DNA from: RYN-230 sp963704995
Lineage (GTDB): Bacteria; Actinomycetota; Actinomycetes; Streptosporangiales; Streptosporangiaceae
DNA length: 64,000 nucleotides
Direction of reading: 5' to 3'
Assembly: GCA_963704995.1 (NCBI GenBank)
Contig: CAVPIM010000017.1
Location: 868,001-932,000 of the forward strand
Under the pieces are notes generated by a model, which saw only the letters and a list, made by a program, of their open reading frames with translations, ran no database searches and was not told where the DNA came from. The translations under genes were made by a program, and so were the position numbers. Positions within the stretch are counted from its first letter, which is position 1. Each line of letters starts with the position of its first letter. Below, in pieces: positions 49,031 to 58,250 of the stretch.

Positions 49031-49396
49031 ATGACAGAGGATCTGGCCGGGCAGGTCAGGGTGATCTGCCTGGCGCTGCCCGAGGTGACCGAGCGGCCCA
49101 GCCATGGCGCGCCGACCTGGTTCGCCGGCGGCCGGGGCGCGTTCGTGACGCTGTGGGCGCACGGTCACCACGCCAATGACTTCCCCCACCTGTGGTGCGC
49201 GGGAGCGCCGGGGGCGCAGCAGGAACTCACCATGTCCGAGCCGGCCCGGTTCTTCCGGCCGCCCTACGTGGGTGGCCGGGGCTGGGTCGGAGTCCGGCTT
49301 GACCTGGAGGTGGACTGGGCCGAGATCGCCGAGCTGTGCCAGGACGCCTACCGGGTCGTCGCCCCCGCCCGGCTGGCCGCTCTCCTCGACGGCTAG
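49031..49396 (+). CDS. MmcQ/YjbR family protein
   Basis: A 121-residue protein matching the MmcQ/YjbR (CyaY-like fold) family: ICLALPEVTERPSHGAPTWF at about residues 11-30, FFRPPYVGGRGWVGVRLDLE and the C-terminal AELCQDAYRVVAPARLAALL. Function is unsettled; a DNA-binding role is proposed for the family. ATG 49031 follows GGGAGG at about 8 nt. The 3' end overlaps the convergent phosphoesterase gene by 4 bp. Confidence 0.85.
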   Translation: MTEDLAGQVRVICLALPEVTERPSHGAPTWFAGGRGAFVTLWAHGHHANDFPHLWCAGAPGAQQELTMSEPARFFRPPYVGGRGWVGVRLDLEVDWAEIAELCQDAYRVVAPARLAALLDG

Positions 49397-49905
49397 GTAC
49401 TGCGCGCCTGGACGCTGGTGACGGGGACGATCTGCGCGGAGACAAGCTGGCCGCCCTGGACGTCGAGGACACCGAGGGTGCCCCGGGGCTGGCGGCGGCG
49501 GTCCGTGGGCGAGCCGGGGTTGAAGATGCGCTGCCCGTTTTCGGTGCTGTCGAGGGGGGTGTGCGAGTGACCGAAGACGACCAGCTGCGCGGCGGGGAAC
49601 CGGCGGCGCATCCGCGCGGGGCGCCCGGAGGCCCGCCCCGAGTCGTGGATCATGGCCACGCGGAGCCCGTCCAGGTCCAGTTCCACTGTGTCCGGGGCGC
49701 CCCAGGCGGCGACGTCCGGGCCGTCGTTATTGCCCCGGACCGCGTGAACCGGGGCGTAGCCGGCCAGCTCGTCCAGCACGCCCGCGGTGCACACGTCACC
49801 CGCGTGCAGGATGAGGTCCGCGCCGCGCAGCTGCTCCGCGACCGCCGGCGGGCAGGTTCGCCAGCGGCGCGGCGCGTGCGTGTCGGACAGCACGATCACT
49901 TTCAC
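49393..49905 (-). CDS. YfcE-type metallophosphoesterase
   Basis: A 170-residue phosphodiesterase with all metal-binding motifs: LSDTHAPRR (D-x-H), LILHAGDVCT (GD), VRGNNDG (GNxD), AMIHDSG and VVFGHSHTPLD (GHSH), then FNPGSPTDRR. These place it in the YfcE/MJ0936 group acting on phosphodiesters or phosphoproteins. ATG 49905 is the natural start. Confidence 0.92.
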   Translation of the reverse strand: MKVIVLSDTHAPRRWRTCPPAVAEQLRGADLILHAGDVCTAGVLDELAGYAPVHAVRGNNDGPDVAAWGAPDTVELDLDGLRVAMIHDSGRASGRPARMRRRFPAAQLVVFGHSHTPLDSTENGQRIFNPGSPTDRRRQPRGTLGVLDVQGGQLVSAQIVPVTSVQARST

Positions 49906-50102
49906 CGGCCCATCCTGCCCGGTGCGGTCCGGCCGGGGGAGCGATCTCGCCGCCGGGGGTGCGCAGGGTCCCGGTATGCGTGCCGACGAACCGCCCCTCG
50001 TGGACCCCGCCCGGACCGTTGTCCGCGGCGTCCCAGCACCGGGCCCGGGGAGGGCCGCGGCGCACCCGCGACCCGGCCGCGGACTGCGGTTATGGTGGCG
50101 CC

Positions 50103-51404
50103 ATGGCCGATCGCAAGGAGATCATCGACGTGGCCGGGCACGAGGTGGCCATCTCCAACCCGGGCAAGGTCTTTTTCCCCCGGACCGGGCACACCAAGCT
50201 TGACCTGGTCCGGTACTACCTCAGTGTGGCGGGCGGGGCCATGGCCGGTGTCGCGGGACGGCCCATGGTGCTCAAGCGCTTCGTGAACGGCGCCGAGGGC
50301 GAGGCGTTCTTCCAGAAGCGGGCACCGGAGTCCCGGCCCCCCTGGATCGACACGGTGGAGCTTCGCTTCCCGTCCGGGCGCAGCGCCGTCGAGGTCGTTC
50401 CCCGCGACGCCGCCACCCTGGCCTGGGCGGTCAACCTGGGCTGCATCGACCTCAACCCGCATCCGGTCCGGGCCGGCGACCTGGAGCACCCCGACGAGCT
50501 ACGGGTCGACCTCGACCCGGTGCCGGGCGTGGACTGGCCGCAGATCCTCCAGGTGGCCCTGGTCGCCCGGACGGTGCTGGACGACTTCGGGCTGGCCGGC
50601 TGGCCCAAGACGTCCGGGTCCCGCGGCTTTCACGTCTACACCAGGATCGAGCGCCGCTGGGACTTCGCCCAGGTCCGCCGGGCGGCCGTGGCCCTGGCCC
50701 GCGAGGTTGAGCGCCGGGCGCCGGACCTGGCCACCGCCAAGTGGTGGAAAGAGGAACGGCACGGCGTGTTCGTGGACTACAACCAGAACGCGAAGGACCG
50801 GACCGTGGCCTCGGCCTACTCGGTGCGGCCCACCCCGGACGCCCGGGTCTCGACCCCCCTGACCTGGGACGAGGTCGCCGGCTGCCATCCGGAGGCGTTC
50901 ACCATCGACACCGTGCCGGAGCGGTTCGCCCGGCTCGGTGACCCGTGGCACGGCATGGACGAGGCGGCCGGGTCGCTGGAGCCGCTGCTGAGCCTGGCCG
51001 AGCAGGACGAGGCGGCCGGCCTGCCGGACGCCCCGTGGCCGCCGCACTACGACAAGCAGGCCGGGGAGCCGCCGCGGGTCCAGCCGTCGAAGCGGCGGCC
51101 GGCGGCCGGTATCCAGCCCGCCGGGCGGCGCCGGTCCACGATGCCGCTGATCGAGGTGGCCCGCGCCGCCACCAAGGACGAGGCCATGGCCGGGCTGGAC
51201 CGCTGGAAGGAACGGCACGCGGCGGCCTGGCCCTACCTGGAGCCGGCCGACGTGCTGGTCGACTCGATGCGCGGGCGCAGCTCGACCTGGACCCGGATCC
51301 GGCTGAACCTGCGCCACGTGCCGGAGGCGGAGCGGCCGGCGCAGGAGGAACTCGACGTCGACTACGACCCCTGGGCCCGGGGCGGCGGCCGCCCGGGTGG
51401 CTAG
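50103..51404 (+). CDS. LigD-type DNA polymerase/primase domain protein
   Basis: A 433-residue stand-alone LigD polymerase (archaeo-eukaryotic primase-like) protein of bacterial non-homologous end joining. Features are VAGHEVAISNPGKVFFPRTG, LKRFVNGAEGEAFFQKRAPE, the catalytic strand LRVDLDPVPGVDW with two Asp near residue 140, KTSGSRGFHVYTRIE near 168 and VFVDYNQNAKDRTVASAYSV near 220. There is no ligase or nuclease domain; Ku and LigD ligase genes are not in the window. It lies 20 bp upstream of the tandem unknown-protein cluster in the same direction. Confidence 0.9.
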   Translation: MADRKEIIDVAGHEVAISNPGKVFFPRTGHTKLDLVRYYLSVAGGAMAGVAGRPMVLKRFVNGAEGEAFFQKRAPESRPPWIDTVELRFPSGRSAVEVVPRDAATLAWAVNLGCIDLNPHPVRAGDLEHPDELRVDLDPVPGVDWPQILQVALVARTVLDDFGLAGWPKTSGSRGFHVYTRIERRWDFAQVRRAAVALAREVERRAPDLATAKWWKEERHGVFVDYNQNAKDRTVASAYSVRPTPDARVSTPLTWDEVAGCHPEAFTIDTVPERFARLGDPWHGMDEAAGSLEPLLSLAEQDEAAGLPDAPWPPHYDKQAGEPPRVQPSKRRPAAGIQPAGRRRSTMPLIEVARAATKDEAMAGLDRWKERHAAAWPYLEPADVLVDSMRGRSSTWTRIRLNLRHVPEAERPAQEELDVDYDPWARGGGRPGG

Positions 51405-51423
51405 CCCGGCCGGGAGCGCGCGG

Positions 51424-52879
51424 ATGGATAGCGCGGCCGCCGAGGCCCACGTCCGCCTGCTGGCCGAGCGCGAGCTGCGCCGCGCGGCGGCCGCCCCGCG
51501 CTACCCGTGGCTGGACGAGGACTTCAAGGAGGGCGGGGAACCGCCCGAGGAGGAAGGGCTCCTGCCGGGTCAGGGCGGCGCTGAGCGCGCTCTCAAGGTC
51601 GGCGTGCTCAGCGAGGACGCGGCCCGCTACTTCTCGGCCAGTTCTCCGCGTGCGCTGGCCGCGCGCGGGCTGCGCGTGGCCCAGGGCCCTGCTCAACGGG
51701 CCCGGGCCCGACCAGGCCGGACCCGGCGCCGGGCAACCCGGGTCCCTGCGCGGGCTGTCCGCGGCCAGCAGGCCGGCGCAGCGCCGGCCGGCCGTTACCG
51801 GGCCATCCCCATCGGCCTGGTCGTCCCCGCGGAGCGGACGGCCACCGGGGCAGGTATACCTGCAGGCCATGGTGCTCGGGCCCGGGCCGGGCCGCCATCA
51901 TGACCAGCTTCGTCAGCTCTGGCGGGGCAAGCCGCGGCCGCCGCGCCGGGATTACTGCGGCGCAGTCACCCGCATTTCCGCCGTTCGGCGGCTCCGGGCT
52001 GACCGATGACCAGGGCCGGTCGTACCGGCTGACCCTCGAGGCCGGGGAAGGCGGCTGGTACGAGAACGGCGTGCTCGACCTCTCCGCCGTCCCGCCGCCC
52101 GCGACCCGGTGGCTGGACCTGCCCATCGGCCGGGGCCAGTGCGTCCGCATCGACCTGGCTGAGCAGGCACCGGCCCCCGGGTCGCGCGGAGCCCCGCGCG
52201 GCCCTGGCTGCCCGGCGAGCAGCTGCTCGACGCGGTCGCTGAAACGATGCTCGGCGGCGGCCAGATGGCGGGGATCGAGGCCCGGCACCTGGCCGCCAGC
52301 CTGGCCGAGGTGGCAGCCGCCCTGGAGGCGGCGGCGCATGCTGCCCCGGGACAGCCTGGCGGCGCCCGGCTGGCCGGGCTGTGCCAGCGAGCGGGCTATC
52401 GAGGTCCGCGGCCCGTGGCCGACGCGGGCCGCGGCGAGCTGACTTCCCGGTCTCGTGGGCCAGCGTGCTCAGCGGCAGCCGCGCGCCAGGACGGCCCGCG
52501 GGGTGCGGCCCCGGCCGCGGTCGTGCTCCCGAGATCGACGGGGCCCGGTTCATCCTGGCCGGGCTGGTCGTCCTGGGAAAGCCAGGGCCGCGCTGCTCGT
52601 GTTCGCCTGGGGCTGGCGAGCCGCGTCGCCGCGGCTTCCGGCCGCAGCAGCCTTTCTCCTGGTGGGCTCGGGACGACACGGGCCGCTGGCATGTCGGCCG
52701 GGCACGCCGCTCATGGCGCCCCCGCCGGGACCTTCCGCCTGGAGTTCTCCCCGCCCGTGCACCCGGGCGCCACATCACTGGACATCATCCTCACCGGGCG
52801 GTCCAGCCGGGTCACCGCGACGGTTCCGCTGGCCTGGGCCCGGCTAGCCGAACCCGAGGATCAAGATATATCGTATTAG
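51424..52879 (+). pseudogene. Tandem unknown-protein paralogue 1, broken by several frame changes
   Basis: First of three related genes. The N-terminus AAEAHVRLLAERELRRAAAA matches the ETYLRLxAEAExR helix of copies 2 and 3. Homologous pieces follow in alternating frames: AIPIGLVVP (51796 on), LTDDQGRSYRLTLEAG and PPATRWLDLPIGRGQCVRID (frame from 51900), MLGGGQMAGIEARHLAASLA (frame from 52247), PEIDGARFILAGL and FSWWARDDTGRWHVGRAR (third frame), then FSPPVHPGATSLDIILTG to TAG 52879. At least five frame changes are needed, yet I see no internal stop within the matching pieces. Either a recently decayed gene or heavy indel error. Start could also be GTG 51397, overlapping the LigD gene. Confidence 0.6.
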
Positions 52880-52908
52880 CTGCTCATGATGCGACCCCGG
52901 AGGTGGGC

Positions 52909-54580
52909 ATGACGGCGGCAGCGGACCGCGCCGAGACCTACCTGCGGCTGATGGCCGAGGCCGAGGTGCGCCGCGCGCTGGCCTACCCGCGCTACGAGCC
53001 GCCCCGGCCGCCGGGGCTGCCCCCAGCCGCACAGGCCGCCGTCCGGCTATCCCGGCCGGTGCTCGCCCCGCTGCTGCCCCCGGTCTCGGCGGCGGCCCGG
53101 ATATCCGGATCGCTGCTGGGGTCCTGGTGGCCGGCCGCCAGGTCCGCCGCGTGGGCAGCCCGGCAGACGCCCGCGGGCCGGGCCGCCGAGCCGGTGCTGT
53201 GGCGGGCGCTGCGGGTCCGCCATGCGGTCCAGCCCCTTCTGCCCGGCCGCGGCCGGGCCAGCCCGCACCCGGCGGAGGCGGCGCTGGACCGGGTCCGCCA
53301 GGTGGCCGGCACGCTGGTCTCGGCCGGCGTGCTCGGCGAAGCCGCGGCCCATGAGGTCCTGCAGAGCCTGATGGACGCGCTCGTGCTGCGCGGCAAGCTC
53401 GGTGCCGGCACCCTGTACTGGCTCCCGGGCCTCGGCCCGCGGGGCACGTGGGGCGCGGGCCTCCCCTGGCCGGGGGCAGCCACCACCCGCCCGCCCCCGG
53501 CGGCTCCGGTGCGGGCGATACCGATCGGGACCACGCTGCCGCTCGGGCCGGACAGCAGCCAGCCCGCGGCCTGCCTGCTCGCCCTGGCCCTGGGGCCGGG
53601 CCGGGCCGTCGTCACCGCCACGGCGAGCTGGCCCGGGCCCGGTCCGGGTCCGCGCCGTCCGCGGGGCACGGCGCCAGCCGTCGCCGCCGTTCGCGGAAAT
53701 CACCGCCACCGACGAGCACGGCGTGCGGTACAACACCGATGACGCGGCCCGCCTGGTCCAGGGCCACTGGTCTGTCACCCTCGACCTGCTCCCGGTACCG
53801 CCCCCCGCGACCAGGTGGCTGGACTTCGCCTGCCCGGGCAGCCCCGGCCCGGTCCGGGTCGACCTGGTCCGCGCCGAGGGTCCCGCGGACCCGCCACCCG
53901 CGGATCCCGGCGGATCAGCGGGCCTGCCCGCCAGGCTGTGCCCGGCGGACGGGCCCCTGGACCGCCTGGCGGAGAGCTGGCTGGCCCAGGCCGCACACGG
54001 GCAACCGGTCGGCGAAACAGGCCTGGCCGGCCTGGCCGGCGCGGCTGAGGCGCTCCAGGCCGTGGCCGGCCTGGCCCCGGGCTCAGCGGCGCTCAGCCGG
54101 CTGGCCGCCCTGGCCGGGCGGCTGGGGATCGGGTTCCCGGCGGCCCTGCGTCCCCTGATCCGGCCCGTGCAGCTCCCGCAGGCGTGGGTAAGCGTGCTGG
54201 ATCACCGCGGGGCGGCCGACGGGCCTGGGCAGGCCGCGGCGGTGACCGCCGTCCTGCCGGAGATCGACGGCGCCCGGTTCGCCGTCGCGGGCCTGGATTC
54301 CGCGGCCGTCTCGGCTACCCTGCACGCCGTGGGATGGGGCTGGCCGCCACGTCCGCTGCCCGGCCTGGGCCAGCAGCGCTTCTCGTGGTGGGCGCGAGAT
54401 GATCAGGGCCGCTGGCATGTGGCCCGGACCAGGGGCGGCAACCGGGGCGGGGTGGTTGACCTGCTCGTCGAGTTCGGCCCGGCGCTGCACCCGGACGCCC
54501 GGTCGCTGGACCTCATCGTGCGCGGCCCGTCGGGCCAGGCCGCGGTGACGCTGCCGCTGCGCTGGCTGGCGTCCCGGTGA
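52909..54580 (+). CDS. Tandem unknown-protein paralogue 2, one frame change near 53640
   Basis: ATG 52909 has GGAGG upstream. The protein (about 556 residues across the break) begins with RAETYLRLMAEAEVRRALAY, then a helical region with APLLPPVSAAARISGSLLGS and DRVRQVAGTLVSAGVLGEAA. A first beta-rich domain starts at AIPIGTTLPLGP and, after a frame change in a GC run near 53640, continues FAEITATDEHGVRYNTDDAA and PPATRWLDFACPG, VRVDL. A second helical stretch and a second beta-rich domain follow (LPEIDGARFAVAGLDSAA, FSWWARDDQGRWHVART, HPDARSLDLIV). No signal peptide or TM helix is evident. Family not recognised. It overlaps copy 3 by 4 nt. Confidence 0.65.
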
Positions 54581-56094
54581 GCGGGCCGGCCGCGGGCCCG
54601 GACCGGCCGCCGGCTGACCCCGGTCCCGGCGCGGGACCGGGCGGCGCGGCGGCGGCCGAGACCTACCTGCGGCTGATCGCCGAGGCCGAACTGCGCCACC
54701 ACCCGCTCCTGTCCGGCCCCGGGCCGCACCCGCACCGGGTCTGGCTGGCCGCGGCCACGCTGGCGGCGGCGGGCGTCCTCGCCCCGGGCGTGGCCTGGCA
54801 GGTGACGAGTGAGTTCGAGACTTGCGCCGGGCTGCGCAGCGGGAATCTCGGGGCGGTCGTCAGCAGCCTGCACCAGCCGCGCTGGGCCCGCCGCACGGGA
54901 GCGGGCCCGGCCCGGGCGGGCCCTGGAAGCACCCGCCCGGCGGGCGGGACGGGGGGACGCCAGCCCGGGACCAGCCCGGCGGGCGGCCAGCCGGATGTCC
55001 CGGTGGTGGTCCAGGTCGGCGCGACGCTGCCGCTGCCCCCCGAGCAGGAAGGGTGGTACGGCGAGTTCTGCCTGCTCAGCCTGGCTCGCACTGGCTCGCA
55101 CGCCGCGCTGGCGGTGGCAGCCCGGTGGGCCGGGCAGACCCGGCGCGCGGCCGGGCCGCGTCCGGACCACGCGCCCTACTACGAGGTCGGTGCGGTGGAT
55201 GACCAGGGAGTCAGGTACCGGCTGTCGCTGTGGGACATGGGCGCCCACGGCGACCGGGAATGGTGGGACTGCCACCTGGGCCTGCACCCGGCGCCCGCGC
55301 CGGGCACCCGGTGGCTGGAGGTGGGCCCGGGCGCCCAGGGCCAGCGGGTGCGGATCGACCTGGCCGCGCCGCCCGGCCCAGCGCAGATTGTGACCGGCCA
55401 GGTTCCGCCGGCCAGCCCGGTGGCCCGGCTGGTTGACCAGATGGGCGACGATCTGCTCGGCCTGGAATCCGCCGGCCCAGGGGCCAGCGCCAGGCTGGAG
55501 GGCCGGGTGCGGCAGGTCATCGGGGACCTGATCGGGGCGGGCGCGCTGCGGGCCGGCGACCCGGCCGTGCTGCGGCTGGCGGGCCTGGGCTGGCGGCTCG
55601 GCGTGGACCTGGGTCTCGGCGGCCCGGTCCCGGCCCGCGCGCTGCCTCCCGCCTGGGTCAGCCTGCTCGCCGATGGCCACGCGCACGACGGGCCGGACGC
55701 CGTCGCGCCGTTCACGGCCGGCCTGCCCGAGATCGGCGGGGCCCGGTTCGCGCTGGCCGGATTGCGCTCTGCCCGCGGCAGCGCGACACTGCACGTGATG
55801 GCGAGCGGCTGGAAGCCCGAGGGCCATGGCTGGCTGGTGCGGGGCACCAGGCTGGGTGATAGCCCGCTGGACCTGTCTTTGTCCTGGCGCGCCCGCGACT
55901 CCACCGGGCGCTGGCACGTGGTCAGCGGCATGAGCTGGGGCTCCGCCGCGCAGACCGGGGGAATGATCAGGATGTACCTGACTCCCCCGCTGCACCCGGC
56001 GGCGACGGCCCTCGACGTGATCGTCACCGGTCCCGCGAGCCAGATCCGGGCGACCGTGCCGCTCGACTGGGCCGCGACGGGCGCGGGCCAGTGA
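54577..56094 (+). CDS. Tandem unknown-protein paralogue 3 (intact)
   Basis: A 505-residue soluble protein and the only uninterrupted copy. Residues 27-41 carry AETYLRLIAEAELRH; residues 45-95 are helical with VAAAGVLAPGVAWQVTSEFE-like character; residues 135-265 form beta domain 1 (VVQVGATLPLPP, EVGAVDDQGVRYRLSLWD, APGTRWLEVGPGA, RVRIDLA); 275-360 are helical; and 365-500 form beta domain 2 (PPAWVSLLADGHA, LPEIGGARFALAGL, LSWRARDSTGRWHVVSG, HPAATALDVIVTGP). The two halves may be an internal duplication. GTG 54577 overlaps the previous stop and its own stop overlaps the next start, so it is part of a tight operon with the MoxR/VWA genes. Function unknown. Confidence 0.72.
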   Translation: MSGPAAGPDRPPADPGPGAGPGGAAAAETYLRLIAEAELRHHPLLSGPGPHPHRVWLAAATLAAAGVLAPGVAWQVTSEFETCAGLRSGNLGAVVSSLHQPRWARRTGAGPARAGPGSTRPAGGTGGRQPGTSPAGGQPDVPVVVQVGATLPLPPEQEGWYGEFCLLSLARTGSHAALAVAARWAGQTRRAAGPRPDHAPYYEVGAVDDQGVRYRLSLWDMGAHGDREWWDCHLGLHPAPAPGTRWLEVGPGAQGQRVRIDLAAPPGPAQIVTGQVPPASPVARLVDQMGDDLLGLESAGPGASARLEGRVRQVIGDLIGAGALRAGDPAVLRLAGLGWRLGVDLGLGGPVPARALPPAWVSLLADGHAHDGPDAVAPFTAGLPEIGGARFALAGLRSARGSATLHVMASGWKPEGHGWLVRGTRLGDSPLDLSLSWRARDSTGRWHVVSGMSWGSAAQTGGMIRMYLTPPLHPAATALDVIVTGPASQIRATVPLDWAATGAGQ

Positions 56095-57098
56095 CGCCAC
56101 CGTGGTGGGCCGCGTTCCCGCCCGCTGAGGCCCGGATCCGGTGCGGCCCCGGGGAGCACGTGCTGCGCTGGGCCGGCGGCCGGCTGAACGCCACCGACCA
56201 TGACGACACCGACGGCGAGCTGGTGCTCGCCGCGCTGGGCGGCGACAAGGCCGAGTGCGTGGCGATGCTGGAGGCCTGGGCGGCGCACGCCGACGACCTG
56301 GATGTGCTGGCCCTGGGCCCCCGGTCACCCGCTGACGAGCTCGCGGTGACACCGGAGCTCGTGGATGAGCTGCGCACGGCGTTCGGCCCGGCCGTCCGGT
56401 CGGTGCCGATGCGGCCGGGACCGGCCCCGGGGCCGCCCGGCGCCGGGCGGCCCGGAACCGGGCCGAGGGCTTACGCGTCCCCGGGCCCGGGGTCGCTGCG
56501 GGGTGGCCCGCGGCCGGGCGCGCAGCCATGGCGGGGCAGGCCGGCCCGGCGGCTGTCCCCCGAGCAGGACCGGGCCCGGGCCCGGCGGGCCGAACTGCTG
56601 TCCCTGTTCGCCCTGGGCCGGGCCTTCCAGCAGCGCCTGTCCGCCCAGGTGGCGTCGGCGTGGTCGGAGGGCGGGCCGGTCACGGCATCTCCCGCGCCGG
56701 CCCACAGCCCGCCTGCCCACAGCGGGCCGGCCAGTACCGAGCGGGCCCGCGCGGGGCCGGCCCTGGCCGCCGCGCTGACCGGCCGGCTGGCCCCTGCGGC
56801 CGGGCCGTGGCTCGGCGTCGATCCGGACGCGATCCGGGCCACCCTGCACGAGGGCCCGGGCTGGGGCAGCGTCGAGCGGGACGGGCCCGGGCTGCGGGCG
56901 GCGCTCCCGCTCGGCTGGCTGGCCCGGGTGTGGGCGCCGGGTTTCCCCGTCGTGGACGGCCATCTGATCGTGGACGTGCTGGCGGTGAGCTGGCCGCAGG
57001 TGCGGGTGCGCGGCTTGCCGGCGCCGGGGGCGGAATCCGCCGTCCTGACCATCCGGCCGGACGGTGAACACTGGTCAAGGACAGGCGCGGCAGGCTGA
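56091..57098 (+). CDS. Unknown protein of the MoxR/VWA operon
   Basis: A 335-residue protein starting at GTG 56091 (GTGA overlap with copy 3) and ending 21 bp before the MoxR gene. The N-terminal 110 residues are folded in character (GEHVLRWAGGRLNATDHDDT, KAECVAMLEAWAAHADDLDV), a Pro/Gly/Arg linker covers about 111-160, a helix around 165-200 (ELLSLFALGRAFQQRLSAQV) and a C-terminal globular part with DPDAIRATLHEGPGWGSVE and LGWLARVWAPGFPVVDGHL. It has no similarity I can see to the three paralogues apart from composition. An adaptor role is speculation. Confidence 0.68.
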   Translation: MTPPWWAAFPPAEARIRCGPGEHVLRWAGGRLNATDHDDTDGELVLAALGGDKAECVAMLEAWAAHADDLDVLALGPRSPADELAVTPELVDELRTAFGPAVRSVPMRPGPAPGPPGAGRPGTGPRAYASPGPGSLRGGPRPGAQPWRGRPARRLSPEQDRARARRAELLSLFALGRAFQQRLSAQVASAWSEGGPVTASPAPAHSPPAHSGPASTERARAGPALAAALTGRLAPAAGPWLGVDPDAIRATLHEGPGWGSVERDGPGLRAALPLGWLARVWAPGFPVVDGHLIVDVLAVSWPQVRVRGLPAPGAESAVLTIRPDGEHWSRTGAAG

Positions 57099-57119
57099 AC
57101 CGACCGCTGGGAGCGGCAG

Positions 57120-58250
57120 ATGGCTAACGATGGCCGGCGGTTCGCCGGGATGGGCAGCGAGCGCCAGGCCGCTGCGGTCGGCGCGCTCGGCGTCGCGGTC
57201 GCGGCGCGGGTCCCGGTGCTGCTGTGGGGTGCCCCGGGGACTGGCAAGACGTCGGTTATCCGGGCCATGGCCGACGCCCTGGGGTGGCCGTGCGAGACCG
57301 TGATCGCCTCGATCCGCGAGCCCTCGGACTTTGCCGGGCTGCCGGTCGTCGTCGGGGACGTCGTGCGGTTCGCGCCCCCGGCGTGGGCCCGCCGCCTGGC
57401 TGAGGCCGGGCGGGGCCTGCTGTTCCTCGACGAGCTGTCCACCGCGCCGCCCGCCGTGCAGGCCGCGCTGCTGCGGGTGGTGCTGGAGCGCGTGGTCGGC
57501 GACCTGGAACTGCCTCCCGAGGTGGCGGTGGTGGCGGCGGCCAACCCGCCCGAGCAGGCGGCCGACGGCTGGGACCTGTCCGCGCCGCTGGCCAACCGGC
57601 TCTGCCACCTGTCGTGGGAGGTGGACCCGCGGGCGGTGGCCGACGGGCTGGCCGGCGGCTGGGCCGCGCCCCAGGTCCCGCAGCTGCCAGACGACTGGGG
57701 CGCCGAACTTGGCCTGGCGCTGGCCCTGGTGGCCGCGTTCCTGCACGTCCGCCCGGCTCTGGCCTGCGCACCGCCGTCCGACGCGAACGCGGCCGGGCGG
57801 GGCTGGCCCAGCCCTCGGACCTGGGAGATGGCCGCCCGGCTGTGGGCGGCCAGCGGCGCCGCCGGGTCGACCGAGGAGTCGCGGTCCGCTCTGGTCCGGG
57901 GCGCCGTGGGTGAGGGGGCCGGGGTGGAGTTCCTGGCCTGGGTGGCCGAGATGGACCTGCCTGACCCGGAGGCGGTCCTCGCGGACCCGGCCGGGTTCCT
58001 GCTCCCCTCCCGCGGCGACCGGGCCTACGCCGCCGTGGCCGCGGTCGCCGCCGTGGTGGCCGCCAACCCCACCCCGCAGCGCTGGGCCGCCGGGTGGCAG
58101 GTGCTCGGCCGGGCGGCGGAAACCGCGCCGGACGTCGCGGCGGTAGCCGCCCGCACCCTGGCCCGGTGCCGCCCGGAGGGGGCGCCGCCGCCCGCGGAAC
58201 TCCAGCTGTTCGCGCCCGTGCTGCGGGACGCGGGGCTGCTGCGCGGATGA
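57120..58250 (+). CDS. MoxR-type AAA+ ATPase
   Basis: A 376-residue AAA+ protein. Walker A GAPGTGKT at residues 37-44, Walker B LLFLDE at 100-105 followed by the MoxR-typical STAPPAVQAALLRVVLERVV, sensor 1 VVAAANPPE near 138 and an arginine-finger region APLANRLCHLSWEVDP near 153-168. MoxR ATPases usually act as chaperones with a VWA protein from the next gene, as here (ATGA overlap at 58247). The client is unknown; the upstream paralogues are the obvious candidates by position. Confidence 0.9.
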   Translation: MANDGRRFAGMGSERQAAAVGALGVAVAARVPVLLWGAPGTGKTSVIRAMADALGWPCETVIASIREPSDFAGLPVVVGDVVRFAPPAWARRLAEAGRGLLFLDELSTAPPAVQAALLRVVLERVVGDLELPPEVAVVAAANPPEQAADGWDLSAPLANRLCHLSWEVDPRAVADGLAGGWAAPQVPQLPDDWGAELGLALALVAAFLHVRPALACAPPSDANAAGRGWPSPRTWEMAARLWAASGAAGSTEESRSALVRGAVGEGAGVEFLAWVAEMDLPDPEAVLADPAGFLLPSRGDRAYAAVAAVAAVVAANPTPQRWAAGWQVLGRAAETAPDVAAVAARTLARCRPEGAPPPAELQLFAPVLRDAGLLRG

